In this document: one piece after another, positions 8,297-15,869 of the stretch
Layout of the letters: each line of letters starts with the position of its first letter
Position numbering within the stretch: position 1 is the stretch's first letter
The notes under the pieces: model-generated
What the model saw: the letters and a program-made list of their open reading frames with translations, nothing else
What the model was told of the DNA's origin: nothing
Database searches by the model: none
Position numbers and translations under genes: made by a program
Source: an uncultured Pelagibacteraceae bacterium
GTDB taxonomy: Bacteria > Pseudomonadota > Alphaproteobacteria > Pelagibacterales > Pelagibacteraceae
Assembly: GCA_902595885.1 (NCBI GenBank)
Contig: CACJRQ010000012.1
Location: 1 to 33,641, forward strand
Reading direction: 5' to 3'
DNA: 33,641 bases

Positions 8297-9310
8297 CTAA
8301 AATTCTAAAGTTTTTGAAGACCCATCTTTATAAGTGAACTCTACTTTTTTTTCTGAAATACTTTTAATTGATGTAAAACCATCATATTCGGCAATAAATT
8401 CGTTTAATTTTTTTCTACCTTTTTTACTCATTTTTGGACCTGGAGCATTTACACCAACATCAATGATTAATTCAGCACCATTTAAAAAAGCATTGACCCA
8501 AGCTTTTACCGGTGGACCACAAGTCATTGCTTCTGTTAACCAAATAGGTTTATTTATATCTACACTTTTTAGTAACGAAGCAAATTCATCTACCCAAAGT
8601 TCTTTATCACATTGTCCATCTGGACCACTTATGTGATGAATATTTGCTATATCAAAATGATCCTTAATTTTTGGTAAAACAGATTTCCAATACCTTTTAT
8701 TTTCTGGAAACATTCCTGCAGCTCCTGCCATAACAATTACCGCATCATTTTGTTTTTCTTTAATTACTTTTGATGAAAAATTAAAAATTTCAATAAAATC
8801 CTCTTTGCTCCCTTTAAAAAACATTTTAAATTCTGGTTCATTCATTACATCCCAATATTTTATCGGTTTAGTTAATCCAGGCATATCATTTGAACCATCA
8901 CCATCATAACGATCTACTAATTTTATAAGAAAATTTTTATAATCATCCATTGAACAAGGCTTGCTTAAATATTTTGTAAAACGTTTTCCAAATGGACTTT
9001 TGGCTTTTTTTCTTTTGCAAGATTTTTGCTCCCAATTTGCATGAGGCCAAATAGTAGCTAAAATTGTTTGATTATTTTCTTGAGCATAAACAACATATTT
9101 GTCAGTTTCTTCCCAATTAAATTTTCCCTTTTCTTTTTCAATGTGATTCCAAATAAAAGGCCCTGGATGTGGCCTAACCCATTGATCATTTTTTCCTCTC
9201 ATTTTCTCATCACGTATTTCAGTGAGCTCACCAAATCTTGAATCGGAAAATGAACTGCTTAAAATAGAAAAAATAATTAGAGAATTAATTAAAATAATTT
9301 TTTTAATCAC
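8297..9310 (-). CDS. Exported glycoside hydrolase-like TIM-barrel protein (clan GH-A type)
   Basis: 337 residues with an N-terminal Sec signal (MIKKIILINSLIIFSILSSS, cleavage near FSDS). The layout is that of a clan GH-A (beta/alpha)8 hydrolase: WNHIEKEKGKFNWEETDKYV resembles the first strand-helix units of GH39/GH5-like enzymes. A probable acid/base Glu158 lies in YWDVMNEPEF and a probable nucleophile Glu260 in KPIWLTEAMT. An IHHISGPDG element lies between them. No carbohydrate-binding module or anchor is visible. It lies 11 nt downstream of the methionine-rich protein gene and 19 nt upstream of the sulfatase-like gene, so it is part of the exported-protein operon. I cannot assign a GH family or a substrate; a pseudo-enzyme with only the fold is possible but both glutamates are present. 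Confidence 0.68.
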   Translation of the reverse strand: MIKKIILINSLIIFSILSSSFSDSRFGELTEIRDEKMRGKNDQWVRPHPGPFIWNHIEKEKGKFNWEETDKYVVYAQENNQTILATIWPHANWEQKSCKRKKAKSPFGKRFTKYLSKPCSMDDYKNFLIKLVDRYDGDGSNDMPGLTKPIKYWDVMNEPEFKMFFKGSKEDFIEIFNFSSKVIKEKQNDAVIVMAGAAGMFPENKRYWKSVLPKIKDHFDIANIHHISGPDGQCDKELWVDEFASLLKSVDINKPIWLTEAMTCGPPVKAWVNAFLNGAELIIDVGVNAPGPKMSKKGRKKLNEFIAEYDGFTSIKSISEKKVEFTYKDGSSKTLEF

Positions 9311-9321
9311 ATCATTAAAAA

Positions 9322-11748
9322 TTATTTTGGACCTGGGTCTCCACCACCTGGGCCTTCTGGACCTCCAGGACCCCCTGGGCCTTCTGGACCTCCAGGACCG
9401 CCTGGTCCACCTGGTCCACCTTCACCTCCCATTGCTCCTTCAACTGCTCCACCAATGTCACCCATTGGGCCTCCATCAGGTCCACCCATAGGTCCCATGT
9501 CACCCATTGGACCCATATCACCTGGACCTCCAGGGCCTCCGGCCATTGCACCTGCCATAGCTCCACCCATTGTTCCAGACATACCTTCTTGCATAGCGCC
9601 GCCCATGGCTTTACCCATGTCGCCTTCACCCATTCCACCAACTCCCATGGCAGCACCCATTGCATGTGAGCCCATAGCTGAAGCTGCAGCTCCTTGAGCA
9701 GACATAGCTGCTCCCATAGCTGCACCCGCTAAACCACTTCCTGCTTCTCCTGCTGCCATTGCAGCACCTGCTACTGAGCCCATAGCTTTTCCTGGATCAA
9801 CTCCAGTGCCCATTGCTGCAGATACTTGACTTAAATTCATTCCACCTTTCATTGCACCATCTAAACCTTCAGGACCTCCAGCCATTATATCTCCTAATTT
9901 GGCTCCTCCAGGCCCTCCTGCTATTCCCATGCTTGCTGCCATTTCAGGATTTATTTCAGCATTTAAATTCATATCTCCCATTCCAGTCATACCACCACTC
10001 ATTGCAGCTAAACCCATGTCGCCACCTTGCATTCCCATTGCTCCACTTAACTCTTTCATTCCTTCTGCGCCCATAGCTGCCATTGTTCCTTGGTTTACTA
10101 ATCCTATTTCCATCATATCACCCATCATTCCAGCAGACATATCTCCTGCTTTAGCCATGTTGGCTATTCCTTGTACAGCTTTACTTCCAAGTCCAGCAAC
10201 ATTTGTTGACATAACTGAAGTAATGTCCATACCAGCCATTCCTGCAGCACCCATACTCGCTACCATTCCAGGTGTTAATCCAGTCTGAGCAGCCATATCT
10301 GCCATTCCTAATTTATCCATTGCTCCTACATCCATTCCAGTCATACCTGCTATAGCTACTCCCATTTGAGCTTTGCCCATATCTTGCATTACAGCACCCA
10401 TCATCATTCCCTCTGCTGGCGCGTTGCCTGAAAGCATTGAACCCATTGCTTTCGCTGTCATTCCTTCTGGAGGAGCCATTGCTCCTGGTAAACCCCCAGC
10501 TAAAGAAGGTTTTGCCATAACCATGGCACCCATCATCATTCCTGACTCGCTTATATTCTCAGGCATTTCTATGGCTTGAGGTCCTTTTTCAGACATGCCA
10601 TTAGCAAATGAATCTTTTATCTCCGCACCTTTTTGTATTGCATTTTTTTCTTTAGGAGCTTTACCTGAAATTGCTTGGCTTATCATTCCAACTGTACCGG
10701 ACATAGCCGCAGTAATTCCGACTTCTGGGTTTGCAAAAGCAGTTGATAAAGATTTTGCAACATTTTCCATTCCCATATCTGCCATTGCCTTTCCAATTTC
10801 TTTCATTCCTCCAACTCCACTCATGTTTTGAGCCATATCTGCCATTCCCTGTATTCCAATATTACCTTCCATACTTTTCATCATGTCTGCACCCATCCCT
10901 TTTGAAGTCATAGTGGCAACAATTGCTCCTGTCATTGTTTGACCCATTTGACCCATTGCTTCAGGGTTAGCAGCAAGTGTTTCTAGTGCAGCTGTTGCTG
11001 CACCAACTGGAAGAGCTTCTAAAGCTCCAGCCATCATAGAAGGATTCATTCCCATTTCAGCTACATTCATGGAAGCAAAGTCTCCAGGATTAAAATTTGT
11101 CATATCAAAATTTGCTGAACCTGTTATTGATTTCATATCTACCATTCCAGCACCTGCAAGTCCTTCCATAGCAGCGCCCATTCCAATTCCTTGAGCATCA
11201 AGAGATCCCATCATTCCCTTGGCATCAAATCCTGCTGTATTGAGTGCATTCATCTGTCCAGCCATTTTTTGTAATGCAACAACTTTTCCAGCACCCATTT
11301 GGCCAGCAATGCTTGACAAAGCTGCCATTTCCTCTGGAGAAAAATCTTTTGAAAAATCAATACCAGACATATCTAATGCAGTTGGGTCTGGTATAGCTCC
11401 TAATGCCATATCAGTAACACCCTCAACTAAAGACATGGCTTGTACTGCAGATGTAATATCTCCTTTTGCTAAACTTTCTGTAGCAAACTTCATTGCATTT
11501 TCAGCTTGAGCAATAGATGCGTCTAATGCCTTACCTATGTCACTTTTGGCCTCTCCTAAAGCCTCAGTTGCACCAGCTATATTTTCTGCTACTTTACCAG
11601 CATCATTTGCTAGTTGATCAGCAGCAGCTTGTGCTGAACTACCCGCTGCATCTGAAATACCTGCCATTGATTCAATTTCATTTGCGTTTGAGGAAAAACT
11701 AAAAATTAAAATGAATATTAAAAAACTTTTTATAATTAATTTTTTCAT
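9322..11748 (-). CDS. Exported methionine/glycine/alanine-rich low-complexity protein with collagen-like tail
   Basis: 808 residues. A Sec signal peptide (MKKLIIKSFLIFILIFSFSS, cleavage near NANE) is followed by an Ala-rich, probably helical stretch (about 25-125). A very long region follows in which Met recurs every few residues, often as GM, AM, MMG or MGxxG. The last 80 or so residues are Gly-X-Y-like (GGPGGPEGP repeats, GPMGDMGPMGG), resembling collagen. I count about 109 Met by hand (about 13 percent), and no Arg, Cys, Trp or Tyr, with one His. I recognise no domain. The gene is much more GC-rich than its neighbours because of Gly/Ala codons, and it leaves long spurious frames open on both strands. 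Its start overlaps the upstream CxxC gene stop by 1 nt. A structural fibre, matrix, metal-binding or oxidant-scavenging role is possible; none is shown. Confidence 0.8.
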   Translation of the reverse strand: MKKLIIKSFLIFILIFSFSSNANEIESMAGISDAAGSSAQAAADQLANDAGKVAENIAGATEALGEAKSDIGKALDASIAQAENAMKFATESLAKGDITSAVQAMSLVEGVTDMALGAIPDPTALDMSGIDFSKDFSPEEMAALSSIAGQMGAGKVVALQKMAGQMNALNTAGFDAKGMMGSLDAQGIGMGAAMEGLAGAGMVDMKSITGSANFDMTNFNPGDFASMNVAEMGMNPSMMAGALEALPVGAATAALETLAANPEAMGQMGQTMTGAIVATMTSKGMGADMMKSMEGNIGIQGMADMAQNMSGVGGMKEIGKAMADMGMENVAKSLSTAFANPEVGITAAMSGTVGMISQAISGKAPKEKNAIQKGAEIKDSFANGMSEKGPQAIEMPENISESGMMMGAMVMAKPSLAGGLPGAMAPPEGMTAKAMGSMLSGNAPAEGMMMGAVMQDMGKAQMGVAIAGMTGMDVGAMDKLGMADMAAQTGLTPGMVASMGAAGMAGMDITSVMSTNVAGLGSKAVQGIANMAKAGDMSAGMMGDMMEIGLVNQGTMAAMGAEGMKELSGAMGMQGGDMGLAAMSGGMTGMGDMNLNAEINPEMAASMGIAGGPGGAKLGDIMAGGPEGLDGAMKGGMNLSQVSAAMGTGVDPGKAMGSVAGAAMAAGEAGSGLAGAAMGAAMSAQGAAASAMGSHAMGAAMGVGGMGEGDMGKAMGGAMQEGMSGTMGGAMAGAMAGGPGGPGDMGPMGDMGPMGGPDGGPMGDIGGAVEGAMGGEGGPGGPGGPGGPEGPGGPGGPEGPGGGDPGPK
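9347..9399 (-). repeat. 27-bp tandem repeat encoding GGPEGPGGP units
   Basis: The 26-nt sequence beginning CCTGGGCCTTCTGGACCTCC occurs at 9347-9372 and again at 9374-9399 with no mismatch, giving a period of 27 bp (nine codons). It encodes the repeated nonapeptide of the collagen-like tail. Related shorter Gly-Pro repeats continue to about 9540. Such repeats can expand or contract by slippage. Confidence 0.85.
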
Positions 11749-12419
11749 TACTGTTTTGTTTCTTCAATTTTTTCTTGTGCTTTAATTGTTGCTGCTCTTT
11801 GAGCATTTACTTTAGCAGTAGCAATTTGTTTTTTTAAATTTGCTAAAACGGCTGCTCTTTCGGTTACCTCAGGAGTTAACTGTTTATTTTTCTTTTTCTT
11901 TTTCTTTTTATTTTTTTTATGCGCCGCATAAAGCATTTTCCCGGTTGCCCAAAATTTCAAAACTGCCTCAGAGGACTTTGCTTTCGGAGAAATATTTAAA
12001 CTCATCCTCATTGCCTCTCTACCCTTTTTTAATCCTTCAAGAGTTTCAACTTTGGCTTTTTTATCATTAAGCATTTCATTAAATAATGCCTCGAAGTAGG
12101 CCATATCTCTTATCATATGGTGTTGATATTTGTTTAACGAACTTTTTCCTTTAACAAATCTCTGATAAACTTTTTTTCCTGCCTCGCCTTGTTTTTGTTT
12201 ACTTTTAATTAAACTTTCATGAAACATTCCCTCTGGGTAATCTATTTTTTCATAAATAAATGCTGAAGGTCTTTCACTTTCGGGCCAATCACCTAACTTT
12301 TCATACTTTTTACAGTAAATGCAGTCTTTTTCTTTTTTATCTTTTTTCTTTGCTGCCTCTAGATTTGAGATGGAAAAAATAATTATTAAAAATAAAATTA
12401 ATAATTTAAAAATTGTTAT
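11748..12419 (-). CDS. Exported CxxC, lysine-rich protein; start codon unclear
   Basis: The only in-frame ATG (12225-12227) would give 159 residues, but the frame stays open 5' of it and encodes an obvious signal peptide (TIFKLLILFLIIIFSISNLE, cleavage near AAKK). A CIYC motif and a WPESERPSAFIYE segment follow. This frame has no ATG, GTG or TTG between the upstream TAG (12447-12449) and the signal peptide. The end given here uses an ATA codon (12417-12419); an ATT at 12411-12413 is the alternative. Alternatively a one-base insertion separates it from an ATG at 12457-12459 (peptide MKGLARRIW in the other frame). The protein, about 221-223 residues, is highly basic with a poly-Lys run (KKNKKKKKKKNK) and a helical Ala/Lys-rich C terminus. 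Its stop overlaps the methionine-rich gene start. I recognise no family. Confidence 0.6.
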   Translation of the reverse strand: MTIFKLLILFLIIIFSISNLEAAKKKDKKEKDCIYCKKYEKLGDWPESERPSAFIYEKIDYPEGMFHESLIKSKQKQGEAGKKVYQRFVKGKSSLNKYQHHMIRDMAYFEALFNEMLNDKKAKVETLEGLKKGREAMRMSLNISPKAKSSEAVLKFWATGKMLYAAHKKNKKKKKKKNKQLTPEVTERAAVLANLKKQIATAKVNAQRAATIKAQEKIEETKQ

Positions 12420-12573
12420 GGTAGATTTACTACCAAATGCGCCTGGCTAAACCTTTCATAAATAAAGCGTACACCTAATTGTCGCACTAAAAAAGCTTTT
12501 ATAAATAAGTGAAAACAACTTTTATTAAAATTTTATTCAACTCTTAATTGTAAAGAATTATTTAATTTTTTTT
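12420..12573. other. Intergenic region upstream of the CxxC gene, with a 9-codon open frame
   Basis: This AT-rich gap between the lyase-like gene and the CxxC gene holds a minus-strand ATG at 12457-12459 that reads MKGLARRIW and stops at a TAG, in the frame one base off from the downstream signal peptide. A short stem GGTAG-TAAAT-CTACC sits just before the candidate ATA start. A 10-bp palindrome AAAAGCTTTT is present near 12489-12498. I see no convincing sigma-70 promoter here and no strong terminator after the lyase-like gene. Confidence 0.45.
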
Positions 12574-13413
12574 TTATTTATGATTTTTAAATTTCTCTTC
12601 TTTTTTTGGTTTTCTAAAAACTATACTATCTAAATAAACTCTTTGATCTGGCAAACTTTCCCAATCAGAATTCCAATATCCAATTGTACGATGTCTATAA
12701 ATTCCAAATTTCATATACCCGCCAGTGCAAGTATCAGCTAAAGTTTTTATATTTTTAAGATCTGCGATAACTTCATCATTTTTATAAATTTTAAATCTAC
12801 CTGTCTCATCCAATTTCCAAAGAACATGAAACTTAAGGTGTGTCCATTTTCCTTTTAAATCCTCAATTTTTCCAATAACAACAGGTTCAGATGAATAGGC
12901 TGCTTTGCTAGCCCAGCTATAATAATGTTCCCCTTTATATTTAAAATCTTGAGCCCAAAAATGACAACAACTATGACAACCTTTTGCTTTGTTGTCAGTA
13001 TGCATCTGTCCAATTATTACGACAGCACCTTTTTTTAAAGGTTCATAAGTTTCATCAAAATAAACAGCGTACTCAAAAATATGCTCCTTATTTTTAAGTT
13101 TCATATCACCCAAATTTAATTCTTGCCTACTTCTATTGCCCTTACCATCACATTGAATTTGAGTAGTTTGTGCTTTTCCTGTGCCGCAACCTGCATCTTC
13201 TCTATTTACTGTAACTTGAATACTTGTTTTTCCCTCATATACTGGAAATCCCTCTGATGCTTTTACTTCTATAATTCTATTTACTTTTTTTTTATGCATA
13301 GAAATAAATTGCTTTTTATAGCCCTTAATATCTTTGAATTTAACTTTGTGGCCATCTGAAAATGCTGTGCCAGAAAATAATATAAATGAAATGATTAATA
13401 TAATTTTGTTCAT
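12574..13413 (-). CDS. Exported polysaccharide lyase-like jelly-roll protein
   Basis: 279 residues with a Sec signal (MNKIILIISFILFSGTAFSD, cleavage near SDG). The features RSRQELNL, KWTHLKFHVLWKLDETGRF and GGYMKFGIYRHR in this order match the heparin-lyase-I/glucuronan-lyase-like beta jelly-roll family (Pfam Polysacc_lyase type). There, the W..h.kfhv.Ws...G and y.K.GiYR elements mark the concave sheet. Six cysteines, including a GCHSCCHF cluster, suggest disulfides in the periplasm or outside the cell. The start overlaps the stop of the upstream serine hydrolase gene by 4 nt (ATGA). The product is probably a secreted uronate-polymer binder or lyase; the substrate is unknown and catalytic residues are not proven. 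Confidence 0.68.
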   Translation of the reverse strand: MNKIILIISFILFSGTAFSDGHKVKFKDIKGYKKQFISMHKKKVNRIIEVKASEGFPVYEGKTSIQVTVNREDAGCGTGKAQTTQIQCDGKGNRSRQELNLGDMKLKNKEHIFEYAVYFDETYEPLKKGAVVIIGQMHTDNKAKGCHSCCHFWAQDFKYKGEHYYSWASKAAYSSEPVVIGKIEDLKGKWTHLKFHVLWKLDETGRFKIYKNDEVIADLKNIKTLADTCTGGYMKFGIYRHRTIGYWNSDWESLPDQRVYLDSIVFRKPKKEEKFKNHK

Positions 13414-14714
13414 TTACCTTTTTTAAATGGATCGTACAGTAGTTTTTTGTGATTATATTTATATTTTTTATTATTATAATGGAGTGAATTAACAACCAGT
13501 ATTCTTGAATTTTCTACATCAATTAAAATCATATTCCCACCATAGCCACCCATACCAAATATAATTTTGTCTTTTAATCCTGGAAAATCCATATGAAATT
13601 GACCCCCGTATGATTTTGTACGATTAAATAAGGGCTCTTCTTTTTCTTTGCTTCCTTTTGGTATTCTTCTTTCGTAAATCTCTTTTAAATATTTTCCAAC
13701 ACAAGTACCATTCTGATAATCGTCCATTATAGCTTTTGCAATTCTAAGATAGTCAAATCTCGTTGCCATTATGTTAGGATGTCCATTTCCCCAATTTTCA
13801 TTTAAACTAGTGTAGCCATAACGAATGCTATTTTTGATCTTTATTTTATCGTTGAAAACTTTGCTATAAAATTTGTCATAATCTTCACCAATTTTAAATT
13901 TCATATAGTTTAAAATTAACTGAGTGACAAATCCATTGTAATTGTATCTTTCCTTAGATTTTTTTGTATTTTCGTTGTTAAAGAAAGAGCGCATGGTTGT
14001 TGCAATATCTCTATCTTCATATGCACCTAATTTACTAGTACCATCTTCAAACTCATCGATATATTTTTGATCACCAGTATTCATGTTTAAAAAATTAATT
14101 AATTTTTGATCATGATAAAGTGAATCTTTTATTATAGGCCAGTCATTTACTCTAGCATCAACTCCTTCAATATAGCCCTCACATATGGCATGACCTACTA
14201 AATAAGAAGTTACTGACTTACCCATCGACATTGAATAAAATTTTGTTTCATTATTCAAAAACTCTCCCAGTCTTTCTTTTGGAGAAAATTCGTCAATTAA
14301 TACTTCACCATCTTGATAATATAAATAACTAAGGATACCTTTGGTTTTCATTTGCTTTTTTACAGTTTTCGTTTGCTTTTTTATAAATTCATCCTCAATT
14401 AAGTTGAATTTAAAATCGTAGGAACTATTTGTTGGTTTAAACTCTTTTAAATGTTGACTTCTATCTCTATATGAATATTTCCATAAATAATAAATCAGCG
14501 TATCTCTGTTTGGGTTTGAATGATAGGCAATATTAGTAGCTGAAAACGCTTTATTTTCTATTTTGATATTTAGATTGTGAGATCCTTGCTCATTTAAATA
14601 TTGATGATGTCCGTTTTCAGAAAGCCACTTACTAAAAAACCAATTTAATCTCTCAGCAAATGAATTGCTTGAAGTTAATAAACTTAAAGTAATGACTAGT
14701 AATATTTTTTTCAT
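13410..14714 (-). CDS. Exported serine hydrolase, beta-lactamase class C/penicillin-binding fold
   Basis: 434 residues with a Sec signal peptide (MKKILLVITLSLLTSSNSFA). The nucleophile motif SxxK is Ser163-Met-Gly-Lys166 in FYSMSMGKSVTSYL. A tyrosine in RYNYNGF lies where the second-motif Tyr of this family is expected, and the late GMGGYGGNMILIDV segment fits the third active-site strand. The family includes esterases, 6-aminohexanoate-dimer hydrolases and D-aminopeptidases as well as beta-lactamases, so antibiotic resistance should not be assumed. It overlaps the downstream lyase-like gene by 4 nt and follows the DUF1501 gene by 6 nt, so it belongs to the same transcript. It probably hydrolyses an ester or amide on an extracellular or periplasmic polymer; that role is inference. 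Confidence 0.8.
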   Translation of the reverse strand: MKKILLVITLSLLTSSNSFAERLNWFFSKWLSENGHHQYLNEQGSHNLNIKIENKAFSATNIAYHSNPNRDTLIYYLWKYSYRDRSQHLKEFKPTNSSYDFKFNLIEDEFIKKQTKTVKKQMKTKGILSYLYYQDGEVLIDEFSPKERLGEFLNNETKFYSMSMGKSVTSYLVGHAICEGYIEGVDARVNDWPIIKDSLYHDQKLINFLNMNTGDQKYIDEFEDGTSKLGAYEDRDIATTMRSFFNNENTKKSKERYNYNGFVTQLILNYMKFKIGEDYDKFYSKVFNDKIKIKNSIRYGYTSLNENWGNGHPNIMATRFDYLRIAKAIMDDYQNGTCVGKYLKEIYERRIPKGSKEKEEPLFNRTKSYGGQFHMDFPGLKDKIIFGMGGYGGNMILIDVENSRILVVNSLHYNNKKYKYNHKKLLYDPFKKGK

Positions 14715-14720
14715 AATAAA

Positions 14721-15869
14721 TTAAGCTTTAAAAAGCTTATCCGATAAATTTGGTAAATTCTCTCCCCAAAATACTTCTTTAGTAATTTTTTTAAAATCTA
14801 CGTCAAAGACTGCAGACATTGCAGAAGCATAAATTGCTCTAGAGTCTATTGTAGAATTTAAATCTCTTCCTTCAAATAATTCCTTTTTCTTTAATCCTGG
14901 CCAATCCGTGTAGACTTGTGCTTTTTTAACAAGTCCTCCTGCCATTAGAATGGCTGAACCGTAACCATGCTCTGTACCATTACTACTGTTCTGCTTAATT
15001 GTTCTTCCAAACTCTGTTAGGGTTAAAACTAAAGTATTCTTAAATGCCTCTTCAGACATTGATGATTTAAGAGACCTAATGATATTATCATAATCACTTA
15101 AGCAATCAGCATGAGCGCCATCAGTTGCTCCTTGCGCAGCATGCGTGTCGAAACCATCCACTTCAAATACTGCAACTTTAGGGCCATTTGGTTTTGATAA
15201 CTCGGTACCAGCACTTGAAGCTAAAATCCAAGCATCATCTCTTGATCTATTATTAAAATCTCTATTTAGGATTATTTCTAAATTATCACTTAACAGCTTT
15301 TCATCATGTTCTTTGTAAGCTTGTTTTATTAATTCTAGAGTGTCAGGATATGGAAGACTACGACCTACAGGAAAATAATTATTGTTCATTGGAACCCCTC
15401 TAATTAATAAAGGCATTGGTAGAGCTAAAGCTAATCCCTGTCCTGTTAATCCAGCTACTTTCATTCCTCTTCCGAGCCAACCTGTTTTTTCTTGGTAAGG
15501 TATTTTACCTCCAGACTCCATTAAATTTTGACCATCAAAGTGTGATCTTCCAGTATAAGGGATATTTGTTGCATGAACTGCAGCACTTAAATTTTGATCC
15601 CAAAGACCTTTGAATGTTTTTAATGCTGGGTGTAAATCAAAATCTGATGTTAATTTTAAAGTTCTTTCAAGATTAATTTTGCTTCTTAATTTTTCAAAAT
15701 TCTTATCACCTTTAATTGGAATTGCACACAAACCATCCATTCCTCCACGTAACATAATTATTACTAAATTTTTTTTTGTTTGCGAGGCATAAGCTGGTGC
15801 TCCAAAACCAGCAAAATATAATGACGTTAAAGCTGTAGTTTTTAAAAAATTTCTTCTTGATATTTTCAT
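14721..15869 (-). CDS. DUF1501 family protein, Tat-exported
   Basis: 382 residues beginning with a twin-arginine signal (SRRNFLK at residues 4-10, hydrophobic stretch, AYAS cleavage site near 29), so it is probably exported folded, perhaps with a bound metal. Family hallmarks are KNLVIIMLRGGMDGL near the N terminus, YTGRSHFDGQNLMESG, EVDGFDTHAAQG and LVLTLTEFGRTIKQNSSNGTEHG. DUF1501 has an alkaline-phosphatase/sulfatase-like fold and the Asp/His-rich motifs are consistent with metal ligands, but its reaction is unknown. It overlaps the DUF1800 gene by 4 nt; DUF1501-DUF1800 adjacency is a widespread conserved pairing in bacteria. Confidence 0.9.
   Translation of the reverse strand: MKISRRNFLKTTALTSLYFAGFGAPAYASQTKKNLVIIMLRGGMDGLCAIPIKGDKNFEKLRSKINLERTLKLTSDFDLHPALKTFKGLWDQNLSAAVHATNIPYTGRSHFDGQNLMESGGKIPYQEKTGWLGRGMKVAGLTGQGLALALPMPLLIRGVPMNNNYFPVGRSLPYPDTLELIKQAYKEHDEKLLSDNLEIILNRDFNNRSRDDAWILASSAGTELSKPNGPKVAVFEVDGFDTHAAQGATDGAHADCLSDYDNIIRSLKSSMSEEAFKNTLVLTLTEFGRTIKQNSSNGTEHGYGSAILMAGGLVKKAQVYTDWPGLKKKELFEGRDLNSTIDSRAIYASAMSAVFDVDFKKITKEVFWGENLPNLSDKLFKA

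Noticed and set aside
9347-9399. Possible CRISPR-like repeat
   Set aside because: Only two copies, no spacers, in frame within a coding sequence and periodic by nine codons; it is a protein repeat.
9315-10288. Long alternative open frames on both strands inside the methionine-rich gene (for example a 136-codon minus frame and a 129-codon plus frame)
   Set aside because: They arise from the Gly/Ala/Met-rich, stop-poor composition; they lack sensible starts and protein character, while the 808-residue frame has a signal peptide and fits the operon spacing.
13410-14714. Antibiotic-resistance beta-lactamase
   Set aside because: Only the fold and SxxK motif match; the family is dominated by esterases and peptidases, and the context is a polymer-type exported operon.
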